From Arenivirga flava (GTDB lineage: Bacteria > Actinomycetota > Actinomycetes > Actinomycetales > Microbacteriaceae), in NCBI RefSeq assembly GCF_030161575.1, contig NZ_BSUL01000001.1, forward strand, positions 2,027,809 through 2,091,808: DNA of 64,000 nt, given 5' to 3'. Of the stretch, positions 8,647 through 16,472 are shown in pieces (the stretch's first letter is position 1; each line of letters begins with the position of its first letter). Made by a program: the position numbers and the translations under genes. Under the pieces are notes generated by a model. It saw only the letters and a program-made list of their open reading frames with translations. It was not told where the DNA came from and made no database searches.

Positions 8647-9750
8647 TCAGGCGTCCCGCATCCGCTCGTCCACGTCTTCGGCGATGCTGCGCACGATGTA
8701 GCGCACCGCGACGAGCGGCTCGAACGGATCGCCGCCCTCGCCGGGGCGCAGCGCGTCGAGCGCCTCGCGGATGGGGTCGAGCAGCTCGTCGCGGCCGCGC
8801 CCGGGGTCGCCCGCACGGCCTCCGCCGGTGTGGGAGCGGCACCATGCGTCGAACAGGTCGGCCGTCGCGCGCAGCACCTCGGCGACGCGAGCCCGAGCCC
8901 CGGGGCTCGCATCGGTGAGCAGCGAGGGCTCGTCCCCGCCGCCGCGCAGCACGTCGCCGAGCCCGCCGATGTGGCGCGAGAGGCGGCCGAGCACACGCAG
9001 GTCGTCCACGTCCTGGTCGACGTCGTAGCGGCTGAACCGCGCACGCGGGTTGGCGCGTCGGGTGTCGCGGGCGTCGCGCACGGCCTCGGCGACCTCGTCG
9101 GTGCGGCGCTGCGCGTCGGCGAGCGGCGCCTCCCAGTCGGCCTCGTCGCCGTCGAGCGCCTCGGCCATGCTGCGCAGCACCCCGGCGAGGCGCCGCTGCT
9201 GGGCCGACACCGCCTCGGCCGCGGCGTTCTCGCGCAGCGGCGGCACGATCAGCAGGTTGACGGCGATGCCGAGCGCGACGCCCACGCCCATCTGCGCGAG
9301 ATAGCCGATCGAGAAGCCGTCGGCGTTGCGCCCGCCGACGATGAGCACGAACATGGCGGCGATCGGCACGTAGTCGCGACCCGCCCCGAGCCCGCCGTGA
9401 CCGGCGAGAATCGTGCCGAACCCGACGGCGAGCGCGACCGCGACCCACGGCGGCGCCGGGCTCATGATGAGCGCCTACGCGACGCCGATGCCGAGCGCGA
9501 GGGCGATGAGGGTCTCGATGCTGGAACGCAGCGACGCTGCGAGCGACGGCGCGACCCCGATGAGCGCGCCGAGCGGGGCGTAGTAGGCGAACTCGCCGAC
9601 CTCGCCCGGGATCAGCCGTCCGAGCAGCCAGGCCAGCGTGGCCGCGAGCGCGCACTTGGCGGCGATGAGCAGGCGCGCCGGGCGCAGCGTCTGGCGCACC
9701 GCACCGGTGACGGATGCGCGGGCGCGCTGCAGGAGCGGGGCTTCGGCCAT
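8647..9750 (-). pseudogene. Aromatic acid exporter / FUSC-family membrane protein interrupted by an in-frame TAG
   Basis: The two halves are in the same frame. ATG 9750 to the TAG at 9475-9477 gives 91 residues with two or three TMs (LLIAAKCALAATLAWLLGRL, FAYYAPLGALIGVAPSLAA). Three codons later, ATG 9465 to 8647 gives 272 residues with two to three TMs (PPWVAVALAVGFGTILAG) and a cytoplasmic helical C terminus. Reading through the TAG yields about 367 residues, the usual length of this exporter family, and the stop falls inside a TM hairpin, so it is not a domain border. Explanations are a base-call error, a true nonsense mutation, or two separately translated halves using ATG 9465. No frameshift is needed, unlike the other damaged genes here. 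Confidence 0.7.
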
Positions 9751-9864
9751 TCCACGTATGCTCCGCGCATCCGCTCGACGACCGCTCCGGGACGGATGGG
9801 AACGGCCCGGATGCTGTCCGTCGAGCGCGGGCGCATCCCCGCACCGGGGCGCGACCGCGAGCCG

Positions 9865-10971
9865 TCAGACCGCGTACGCCCCGGTCAGCCGCACGGCGCC
9901 GCCGTCGACGCCCTTGGCGCCCTGCTCGAAGCCGGCGAGATCGCGCGCGCTCGTCGAGACCCGGCCGACCGGCCAGGTCGGCAGGCCGGCGGCCTGCAGC
10001 GTGGCGGTGACCGCATCCGCTTCAGCAGCGCTCACGACCGCGAGCATGCCGATGCCGAGGTTCCAGGTGCCCTCGAGGCTGTCGAGGGCGTGGCCGCCCC
10101 AGCCGGCGAGCACGCGGAACACCTCGGGCGGGGTCCAGGTCGAGCGCTCGAGTTCCGCCCAGCTGCCGACGGGCAGCACGCGAGCCAGGTTCGCGGCGAT
10201 GCCGCCGCCGGTCACGTGGCTCATGGCGTGGATCGCGCCAGGGTGGGCGTCGATGACGGCGAGCAGCGGGCTCGTGTAGAGACGGGTCGGTTCGAGGAGC
10301 ACCTCGCCGACGACGCCGCCGAGCTCGTCGTCGCGGTCGGTGTACGAGAGGCCGCGGCCGGCGAGGATGTGCCGCACCAGCGAGAAGCCGTTGGAGTGCA
10401 GCCCGCTCGACTCGATGGCCAGCACGACGTCGCCGTCGACGACCTTCTCGGGGCCGAGCAGCAGCGACGCCTCGACCGCGCCGACGGCCGCGCCGGCCAC
10501 GTCGTAGTCGTGCTCGCCCATCAGGCCGGGGTGCTCGGCGGTCTCGCCGCCGACCAGCGCGGTGCCCGTGGCGGTGCAGGCGTCGGCGATGCCGCCGACG
10601 ATCTCGGCGATGCGGTTCGGGAACACCTTGCCGCAGGCGATGTAATCGGTCATGAAGAGCGGCTTCGCGCCGATCACGACGATGTCGTCGACGACCATGC
10701 CCACGAGGTCCTGGCCGATGGTGTCGTGCTTGTCGATGGCCTGCGCGATCGCGATCTTCGTGCCGACGCCGTCCGTGGAGGTCGCGAGCAGCGGGCGCTC
10801 GAAGTCCTTGAGCGCGCTCACGTCGAAGAGGCCGGCGAAGCCGCCGACGCCGCCGAGCACCTGCGGACCCTGACTGGCCGCGACGGACTGCTTCATCAGC
10901 TCGACGGCGAGGTCGCCGGCCGCGGTGTCGACACCGGCGGCGGCGTAGGAGTTCTCGGGGTGCTCGGTCAC
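9865..10971 (-). CDS. purM: Phosphoribosylformylglycinamidine cyclo-ligase (AIR synthetase)
   Basis: Catalyses ATP-dependent closure of FGAM to AIR, the fifth step of purine synthesis. 368 residues, typical length. Family motifs visible are YAAAGVDTAAGD at the N terminus, STDGVGTKI, MVVDDIVVIGAKPLFMTDYIACG, LVGGETAEHPG, SSGLHSNGFSLVR and the Gly-rich MSHVTGGGIAANLARVLP. The start is GTG 10971 (VTEHPENSYAAAGV); the frame stays open upstream but is low quality. In most actinobacteria purM follows purF on one strand. Here the two are divergent across a 692-bp repeat-filled spacer. Confidence 0.97.
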   Translation of the reverse strand: MTEHPENSYAAAGVDTAAGDLAVELMKQSVAASQGPQVLGGVGGFAGLFDVSALKDFERPLLATSTDGVGTKIAIAQAIDKHDTIGQDLVGMVVDDIVVIGAKPLFMTDYIACGKVFPNRIAEIVGGIADACTATGTALVGGETAEHPGLMGEHDYDVAGAAVGAVEASLLLGPEKVVDGDVVLAIESSGLHSNGFSLVRHILAGRGLSYTDRDDELGGVVGEVLLEPTRLYTSPLLAVIDAHPGAIHAMSHVTGGGIAANLARVLPVGSWAELERSTWTPPEVFRVLAGWGGHALDSLEGTWNLGIGMLAVVSAAEADAVTATLQAAGLPTWPVGRVSTSARDLAGFEQGAKGVDGGAVRLTGAYAV

Positions 10972-11157
10972 GGCGACGAGCCTACCGGCGCGGGCGCGGG
11001 TGCGTCCGAGCGAGCGGATGGGGGCGGTGGGGCGCTCGCGGGCTCCGCACCGCTCCCTGGCCGTGGGGCGCCATCTCGTCCGTGCCGTCCGTCGCGTCCG
11101 GGCGTCCGCGCGTCCGGCGCGTCCGCGCGTCCGGGCGTCCGGGCGTCCGCGCGTCCG

Positions 11158-11217
11158 GGATCGTTGCCACCTCGTGCGCCCGGACGAGTCTTCGGGCGCA
11201 CCGACTGGCAACGATCC
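11158..11217. repeat. 60-bp nested palindrome, family R4, copy 1
   Basis: Outer arms GGATCGTTGCCA (11158-11169) and TGGCAACGATCC (11206-11217) are perfect complements. Inner arms GTGCGCCCG (11174-11182) and CGGGCGCAC (11193-11201) are also perfect. Confidence 0.7.
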
Positions 11218-11246
11218 GCGGATGGCGCGGATCCGCAACCGCAACC

Positions 11247-11282
11247 GCATCCGCATCCGCATCCGCATCCGCATCCGCATCC
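11247..11282. repeat. Six tandem GCATCC hexamers
   Basis: Perfect 6 x 6-bp array followed by GCAATG. The unit is the core of the 10-mer GCATCCGCTC dispersed through the window. Confidence 0.85.
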
Positions 11283-11287
11283 GCAAT

Positions 11288-11347
11288 GGAGTATCGGAAC
11301 GACGAAGGCGTCGTCGTACGACAGCACCTTCGTCGTTCTGGTACTCC
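11288..11347. repeat. 60-bp palindrome, family R4, copy 2
   Basis: The left arm 11288-11308 begins GGAGTATCGG and ends CGACGAAGG; the right arm 11327-11347 begins CCTTCGTCG and ends GTACTCC. 18 of 21 positions pair. Same total length as the palindrome at 11158, on the other side of the hexamer array, but little shared sequence. Confidence 0.65.
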
Positions 11348-11663
11348 GCAACGCGGTCGGCCGGGCAAGCGCGGCACGCACGACGGCACGCGTCGGCCGA
11401 GCCGGGACAGGCCGGCGCGACCGTCCGCGCCGGGGCGCGCCGGCCCGCGGACGGAGGCGCACACGCCGATCCCGCAGACGGAGGCGCGCATCCGCCCGCC
11501 CGTTCACCGCGCATCCGCCCGCCCGCTCAGCGCGCGACGCCCGCCCGCTCACCGCGCGGCGCCCGCCCGCTCACCGCGCGGCGGCCGCCCGCCCGCGGTA
11601 TGCGAAACTGGTCCTCGCCCCGCTCGGGGCGCATCCCCTCACCCCACTGGGAGCCTCCTCGGC

Positions 11664-13124
11664 ATGTGCGGCATCGTCGGCCTCGTCTCGTCCGAACCCG
11701 TCAACCAGCAGGTCTACGACGCCCTGCTGCTGCTGCAGCACCGCGGCCAGGACTCCACCGGCATCGCCACCGCCGACGGAGCGATGTTCCACATGCACAA
11801 GGTGAAGGGCCAGGTGCGCGAGGCCTACCGCACCCGAGACATGCGCTCGCTGCTGGGCACCATGGGCCTCGGCCACGTGCGCTACGCCACCCGTGGCGAC
11901 GCCGCGAACGAGACCGAGGCGCAGCCGTTCTACGTGAACGCGCCCTACGGCATCATCCTCGTGCACAACGGCAACCTCACGAACACGCGCGAGCTCGCCG
12001 ACCAGCTGTACCGAGACGACCGCCGCCACGTGAACTCGTCGAGCGACACCGAGATGCTGCTCAACGTGCTCGCGAACGAGCTGCAGAAGCAGATCCCGGG
12101 TTCGGCGCTCGACACCGATCAGGTGTTCACCGCCGTATCGCGCGTGCACGACCGCGTCGAGGGCTCCTACGCCGTCATCTCGATGATCGCCGGGCACGGC
12201 CTGCTCGCGTTCCGCGACCCGTACGGCATCCGTCCGCTCGTGCTCGGCAAGCGCCGCAACGCCTCCGACACGATGGACGAGTGGATCGTGGCGAGCGAGT
12301 CGCTGGTGCTCGAGAGCGCCGGCTACGAGCTGGTGCGCGACGTCGCCCCGGGTGAGGCCATCTTCATCGCCCTCGACGGCGCCATGACCAGCAAGCAGTG
12401 CCACGCGGCGCCGCGGCTCGCCCCGTGCTCGTTCGAGTACGTCTACCTGGCGCGCCCCGACAGCGTCATGAACGGCATCTCGGTCTACGAGGCCCGCCTG
12501 CGCATGGGCGACCGCCTGGCCGACACCGTCTCGGCGCACATGCCGCTCGGCGACGTCGACGTGGTCATGCCGATCCCCGACTCCTCGCGGCCCGCCGCGA
12601 TGCAGGTGGCCCAGAAGCTCGGCATCGAGTACCGCGAGGGCTTCTACAAGAACCGCTACGTCGGTCGCACCTTCATCATGCCCGGGCAGGCGGAGCGCAA
12701 GAAGAGCGTCAAGCAGAAGCTCAACGCGATGGGCTCGGAGTTCAAGGGCAAGAACATCCTGATCGTCGACGACTCGATCGTGCGCGGCACGACCTCGAAG
12801 GAGATCGTCGAGATGGCCCGCGAGGCCGGCGCCAACAAGGTGACCTTCACCTCGGCCGCGCCGCCCGTGCGCTACCCGCACGTCTACGGCATCAACATGC
12901 CGAGCCGGCTCGAGCTGATCGCGCACGATCGCCGCATCCCCGAGATCGGCGAGGTGCTCGGCGCCGACCACATGATCTACCAGGAGGTGGCCGACCTGCA
13001 GTCCGCCATCACCGAGGGCACGGACATCGCCGAGCTCGACCTCTCGTGCTTCACCGGCGAGTACGTGACCGGCACGGTCAGCCCCGAGTACCTGGCGTGG
13101 GTGGAGCGCACGCAGCTCAGCTGA
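11664..13124 (+). CDS. purF: Amidophosphoribosyltransferase
   Basis: First committed step of purine synthesis: PRPP plus glutamine to phosphoribosylamine. 486 residues. The start ATG 11664 gives MCGIVGLVS, so the catalytic N-terminal Cys is residue 2 and no propeptide is needed. The glutaminase domain has LLLLQHRGQDSTGIAT, GHVRYATRG and VHNGNLTNTREL. The phosphoribosyltransferase domain has the PRPP loop NILIVDDSIVRGTTSKE near residue 363. It is followed by a strong hairpin and stands alone as a transcription unit. Confidence 0.98.
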   Translation: MCGIVGLVSSEPVNQQVYDALLLLQHRGQDSTGIATADGAMFHMHKVKGQVREAYRTRDMRSLLGTMGLGHVRYATRGDAANETEAQPFYVNAPYGIILVHNGNLTNTRELADQLYRDDRRHVNSSSDTEMLLNVLANELQKQIPGSALDTDQVFTAVSRVHDRVEGSYAVISMIAGHGLLAFRDPYGIRPLVLGKRRNASDTMDEWIVASESLVLESAGYELVRDVAPGEAIFIALDGAMTSKQCHAAPRLAPCSFEYVYLARPDSVMNGISVYEARLRMGDRLADTVSAHMPLGDVDVVMPIPDSSRPAAMQVAQKLGIEYREGFYKNRYVGRTFIMPGQAERKKSVKQKLNAMGSEFKGKNILIVDDSIVRGTTSKEIVEMAREAGANKVTFTSAAPPVRYPHVYGINMPSRLELIAHDRRIPEIGEVLGADHMIYQEVADLQSAITEGTDIAELDLSCFTGEYVTGTVSPEYLAWVERTQLS

Positions 13125-13132
13125 GCGCACGC

Positions 13133-13170
13133 CGAAGCGCCCCGGCTCCTCGCGGAACCGGGGCGCTTCG
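13133..13170. terminator. Bidirectional hairpin terminator between purF and the PAP2 phosphatase gene
   Basis: CGAAGCGCCCCGG at the left pairs with CCGGGGCGCTTCG at the right across a loop of about 12 nt. It lies between convergent stops (purF 13124, phosphatase 13182). Confidence 0.85.
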
Positions 13171-13181
13171 CCGTTCGGCAC

Positions 13182-14894
13182 TTACGGACGAGCGGATGCG
13201 CGCACGCGCCGCATCGCGATGAGCGCGGCCCCCAGCAGCAGGGCGAGCACGCCCGCGGCCGCGGGCGCGGCGATCGAGGCACCGGTCGCGGAGAGCTCGT
13301 CGCGGTCGGTGGCCGCCGCGGGCACGGTCACCGATGCCCAGGCGAGCACCGCACCGGAGCCGTCGACCGCGGCGAGGCGGTGCGCCCCCGCGGGCACGCT
13401 CGCCGGCAGCGCGACCGTGGCCGACCCGGTCGCGTCGAAGGTGACGACCCCCAGGTCGACGGGCTCGGAGAAGAGCACGAGACGCAGCTGCTGACCCGCC
13501 AGGCGGGCGTCGCGGATGGTGACCTCGCGGCCCTGCGCGTCGAACGTCGCCACGGCGGTGCCGAGCTCGGCCGTAAGCGCGTCCTCGGAGGGGATCGCCG
13601 GCTGGGCCGGGGTGCCCGGCTGCTCGGTGCCGGGGTTCTCAGCACCCGGGTTCTCGCCACCCGGCTGCTCCGTGCCCGGGTTCTCGCCACCGGGCTGCTC
13701 GGTGCCGGGCTCCTCGCCGTCGCCGGCCAGCGAGACCGTGCCGTCCTCGGCCACGACGACCTCGGCGCTCATGGCGGCGGGCAGGTTCAGGCGCTGCCAG
13801 CTGCCCTCGGCGCCCTCGTCGAGCGGGTAGCCCGAATCGATCGCGGTCAGGGCGAGCACCTGTCGGCGCTGCTCGGCGTCGAGCTCGGGGTGGCTGGTCA
13901 GCAGCAGGGCCTCGGCGGGCTCGGGCACGGTGACGGGCTGACCGGCGTCGCCGACGCGCTCGAAGCCGTAGGTCATCCGCTCCTCGTAGATCTCGAGGGA
14001 GGCAGCGCCGTCGAGGTACGGCTGGTCGGCCGCGATGCACTCGCCGAGCGGCGCGCCGCAGGCGGTCTCGAGGTAGTCGCGCAGCTCGGTGGTCGCCTCG
14101 GCGATGAGGGCGCGGACGGGCTCGTCCGCCATGCGGCGGGCGACGATGGTGTTGCCCATCATGCGGCCGCTGATCACGTCGAGCGGATAGTGCACGCCCA
14201 TGACCATCCGGTTGTGCCCGGCCTCGGAGGCCCGGGCGAGGATCTGCGGGGCGAGCTCGGGCAGCATCATCGCGAGCGAGGTCGCCTGCCAGAGTGCCTG
14301 CGAAGTGTGGCCGCTGGGGAACGCGCCGCTCCTGGAACCCCAAGCGTCGCCTCCGACCTCCCGGTCCCGGTACTCCAGCCCCTGCAGCTCCTCGACCCCT
14401 TCGGCCATGCGGAGGTAGGGCCGGGTGTAGTTGAAGTACTTCTTCGCCGGGTTGGAGGACGACGACCTTCCGATGATGCCGCCCTCCTTGCGCAGCAGTT
14501 CGTCGACCTTCGGCAGGTCCCCGGCGAGACGACCGGCTTCGTAATAGGACCCGAGGTTCTGGCCGAGCCCATCGTGCATCGAGATCGACATGTCGTCGTA
14601 TTGATCCGTGATCGCTCGCTGCACTTGCTCAGGCGTTGCGTCCCGATTGGTCTCGAGCGTGAGGCGGTCGTTATGAGCGACGATGCTCGGGTCTTCTCGC
14701 AGCTGCGTGAACTGATCCATGATCAGCTCGTAGCGGTACTCGGCGTCCGAGGGGTACTGGGTTTCGATCTGCTCCTCGGTGAACGGCTCGGCCGCGAAGG
14801 CCCCGCTCGCCCCGAACGTGGAGAGCAGCACCCCCGCTCCGGCACCGATGGCGAGCAGGCGGATGGGGCGCGCGGAGGCGCGTGCGGAAGTCAC
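13182..14894 (-). CDS. Secreted, wall-anchored PAP2-superfamily (class A acid) phosphatase
   Basis: 570 residues. The start GTG 14894 has GAAAGG 6 nt upstream. A Sec signal peptide (RLLAIGAGAGVLLSTFGASGAFAA) occupies about residues 12-36. The catalytic PAP2 domain (about 40-330) has all three phosphatase motifs: KKYFNYTRP, PSGHT and HNRMVMGVHYPLD. A Pro/Gly/Glu spacer of EPGTEQPGGENPG-type repeats follows, then a small beta-domain and a C-terminal sorting signal: LSATG, hydrophobic helix, then RRVRASARP. LSATG replaces the usual LPxTG Pro, so anchoring by a sortase is likely but not certain. Role inferred: phosphate scavenging at the cell surface. Confidence 0.88.
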   Translation of the reverse strand: MTSARASARPIRLLAIGAGAGVLLSTFGASGAFAAEPFTEEQIETQYPSDAEYRYELIMDQFTQLREDPSIVAHNDRLTLETNRDATPEQVQRAITDQYDDMSISMHDGLGQNLGSYYEAGRLAGDLPKVDELLRKEGGIIGRSSSSNPAKKYFNYTRPYLRMAEGVEELQGLEYRDREVGGDAWGSRSGAFPSGHTSQALWQATSLAMMLPELAPQILARASEAGHNRMVMGVHYPLDVISGRMMGNTIVARRMADEPVRALIAEATTELRDYLETACGAPLGECIAADQPYLDGAASLEIYEERMTYGFERVGDAGQPVTVPEPAEALLLTSHPELDAEQRRQVLALTAIDSGYPLDEGAEGSWQRLNLPAAMSAEVVVAEDGTVSLAGDGEEPGTEQPGGENPGTEQPGGENPGAENPGTEQPGTPAQPAIPSEDALTAELGTAVATFDAQGREVTIRDARLAGQQLRLVLFSEPVDLGVVTFDATGSATVALPASVPAGAHRLAAVDGSGAVLAWASVTVPAAATDRDELSATGASIAAPAAAGVLALLLGAALIAMRRVRASARP

Positions 14895-15030
14895 GGTGAC
14901 CCTTTCATGGGGGGTGAGCAGGGGTGCCCGCCGCACGGTACGGACCGGAGGTGCCATCGCGTTACCCGACGGTTGACGGATGGTGAACAGCCCATTGCGC
15001 GTGCACGAGCGCGGGCCCAGCCTCCGTGCC

Positions 15031-15600
15031 ATGCGCAAGCTCATCGTCTCGGTGCTCACCTCGCTCGACGGCTGCTTCCAAGGCCCGGCGGCGACCTCTC
15101 CGGCATGCCGTTCGAGGATGCGTTCGACGACCACAACCTGGCCCTCGGTCGCGGCGCCGGCGTGCTCGTCTACGGCAGCACGTGGTTCGCGCAGAACCAA
15201 GCGCACTGGCGCGCGGTGGCGGCCGACCCGTCCTCGTCGGAGCGCGATCTCGAGATCGCACGGGGCGTCGTCGCCACGGACTCGCTCGTGATCAGCGACT
15301 CCCTCATCGTGCCCGCCGACGCGCCGTGGGCGTCGAGCACCCGCGTGGTGCGCCGAGCGGATGCGGTCGCCGAGATCACCCGCCTCAAGGAGCAGGAGGG
15401 CGGCCACCTGCTGATGTACGGCAGCGCCACGACCTGGAATCCGCTGCTCGAGGCGGGCCTGGTCGACGAGCTGATCGTGCTGGTCGGCGCCGGGCTGCTC
15501 GGCGAGGGCGAACCGCTGTACCGGGGCGCAAGGGCGCCACTGCGGCTGCTCGAGGCGCAGGTGCTGCCGGGCTCGCAGCTCGTGCTGCTGCGGTGCGCCG
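15031..15600 (+). pseudogene. RibD-C/dihydrofolate-reductase-like protein, frameshifted
   Basis: The N terminus MRKLIVSVLTSLDGCFQGP (from ATG 15031) is in one frame. GDLSGMPFEDAFDDHNLALG and the rest of the RibD-C fold (LVYGSTWFAQNQAHWRAVAAD, VVATDSLVISDSL, GHLLMYGSATTWNPLLEAGLVDE) continue in another. One missing base near 15083-15090 (restoring CCCGGGCGG) joins them. The C terminus also lacks a stop: the frame runs on to 16262 antisense to two genes, so the real 3' end, near LVLLR at about 15590, is probably damaged too. Such proteins are NADPH-dependent reductases of unknown substrate. Confidence 0.7.
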
Positions 15601-15601
15601 C

Positions 15602-15937
15602 TCAGCGCTCCGCGCCGTGGCGCTCGATGCGCTCGGCGTCGACCGCGCGGGCGCGACGGCTCGACGCGGCGTCGATGACGATCGCGGCCGCGCCGCCGAG
15701 GGCGACGCCCACGACCAGGCAGACGAGCAGCAGGAAGCCGAAGATCTGGCCGACCGTGAACTCATCGTTCTCGGGGAAGGCGAAGGTGAGCACGAAGGCG
15801 GCGACGAAGCCGAGGAAGGCGCCGAGGCCGATGAAGACGCCGTACCTCGGGGCGCGGCGCACGCGGACCTGCTCCTGTCCGACGACCTCCTCGGCGGTGT
15901 CGCCGGTGGTCTCGGGCGTGGGCTCGGTGCTGCTCAT
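15602..15937 (-). CDS. Small two-TM membrane protein, actinobacterial conserved
   Basis: 111 residues. The start ATG 15937 has GGAG about 9 nt upstream. An acidic N terminus (TEPTPETTGDTAEEVV) is followed by a basic stretch and two TM helices (YGVFIGLGAFLGFVAAFVLTF and IFGFLLLVCLVVGVALGGAAA), then a basic C-terminal tail. I do not recognise a named domain. It is convergent with the damaged RibD-C-like gene and co-directional with the sterol-carrier-like gene 45 bp upstream. Confidence 0.7.
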   Translation of the reverse strand: MSSTEPTPETTGDTAEEVVGQEQVRVRRAPRYGVFIGLGAFLGFVAAFVLTFAFPENDEFTVGQIFGFLLLVCLVVGVALGGAAAIVIDAASSRRARAVDAERIERHGAER

Positions 15938-15982
15938 GCCCCCATTCTCCTCCTCAGCGGCTGAGCGCACGAACAACCGAGC

Positions 15983-16366
15983 TCACTCGACGAGCTGGTC
16001 CTGCTCCCACCTGAGCGGCAGCAGCTCGCGCAGGTCGGCGCGCTGCCCGCTGGCGCTCACGCGGGACTTCTGGAGGGCCTCAGGCCATCCGAGGCCGCCG
16101 GTGGCGAGCTCGAGCCAGGTGCCCGCATCCATCTCGACCACATTGGGCGGCGTGCCGCGCGTGTGCTGCGGACCCTCGACGCACTGCACCGCCCCGAACG
16201 GCGGCACCCGCACCTCGACCGTGTGCCCGGGCGCCTCGTCGGCGAGCTGCTGCAGCAGGTAGCGCACGGCGAGCGCCGAGGTCTCGCGATCCGCCTCCGC
16301 ACCCTCCTCGAGTCGCTTGCGCACGGCGGCGCGTCCGACGATGGGCACGATGCGGGTCTTCGCCAT
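15983..16366 (-). CDS. Actinobacterial sterol-carrier-family (SCP-like) protein
   Basis: 127 residues. It shows the conserved pattern of this family: RETSALAVRYLLQQLADEAPG, VEVRVPPFGAVQCVEG, HTRGTPPNVVEMDAGTWLELATG and KSRVSASGQRADLRELLPL. Function unproven; the fold is related to SCP2 and might bind a lipid or nucleotide-like ligand. In related genomes it is a neighbour of purF/purM, and here it sits between purF and purD, a trace of that conserved cluster. Divergent from purD. Confidence 0.88.
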   Translation of the reverse strand: MAKTRIVPIVGRAAVRKRLEEGAEADRETSALAVRYLLQQLADEAPGHTVEVRVPPFGAVQCVEGPQHTRGTPPNVVEMDAGTWLELATGGLGWPEALQKSRVSASGQRADLRELLPLRWEQDQLVE

Positions 16367-16379
16367 GCCTCTACGCTAG

Positions 16380-16450
16380 CGAGCGGATGCGGGCCCCGGC
16401 CCCCTCTCCCACCGGACCCGGATGCGGGGCCGGCCCCGCGCATCCGCTCG
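16380..16450. repeat. Imperfect palindrome bounded by the GCATCCGCTC word
   Basis: Begins CGAGCGGATGCGGGCC and ends GCGCATCCGCTCG, so two opposite copies of the dispersed 10-mer form the outer stem and GGCCCC/GGGGCC blocks extend it inward. It lies directly upstream of the purD -10 box. Confidence 0.55.
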
Positions 16451-16459
16451 GCCCGTCAG

Positions 16460-16465
16460 TAGGCT
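16460..16465 (+). promoter_or_regulatory. purD -10 box (TAGGCT), leaderless start
   Basis: TAGGCT ends 7 nt before the GTG start of purD. A transcript starting at the normal distance would begin at or next to the GTG, so translation is probably leaderless. There is no Shine-Dalgarno sequence. Confidence 0.6.
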
Positions 16466-16472
16466 GGGCGCC

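Larger units (their letters stand above)
10972..11663. other. 692-bp purM-purF divergent spacer filled with repeats
   Basis: No credible gene on either strand. In order it holds a run of imperfect CGTCCGGG/CGTCCGCG units (about 11090-11160), two 60-bp nested palindromes (11158-11217 and 11288-11347) with six tandem GCATCC hexamers between them, then Ala/Arg-like low-complexity GC repeats (CCGCCCGCTCACCGCGCGG type) to about 11590. The last 70 bp, ending GAGCCTCCTCGGC before the purF ATG, must contain the purF promoter; TATGCGAAACT near 11598-11608 is the most AT-rich candidate. Confidence 0.7.

Noticed and set aside
13124..13170. Riboswitch or attenuator after purF
   Set aside because: It is a simple symmetrical hairpin between convergent stops, best read as a terminator.
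14957..15030. Longer N terminus for the PAP2 phosphatase or an extra small gene in the 136-bp gap
   Set aside because: GTG 14894 has a good ribosome site and is followed by a proper signal peptide. The sequence upstream has no coding character.
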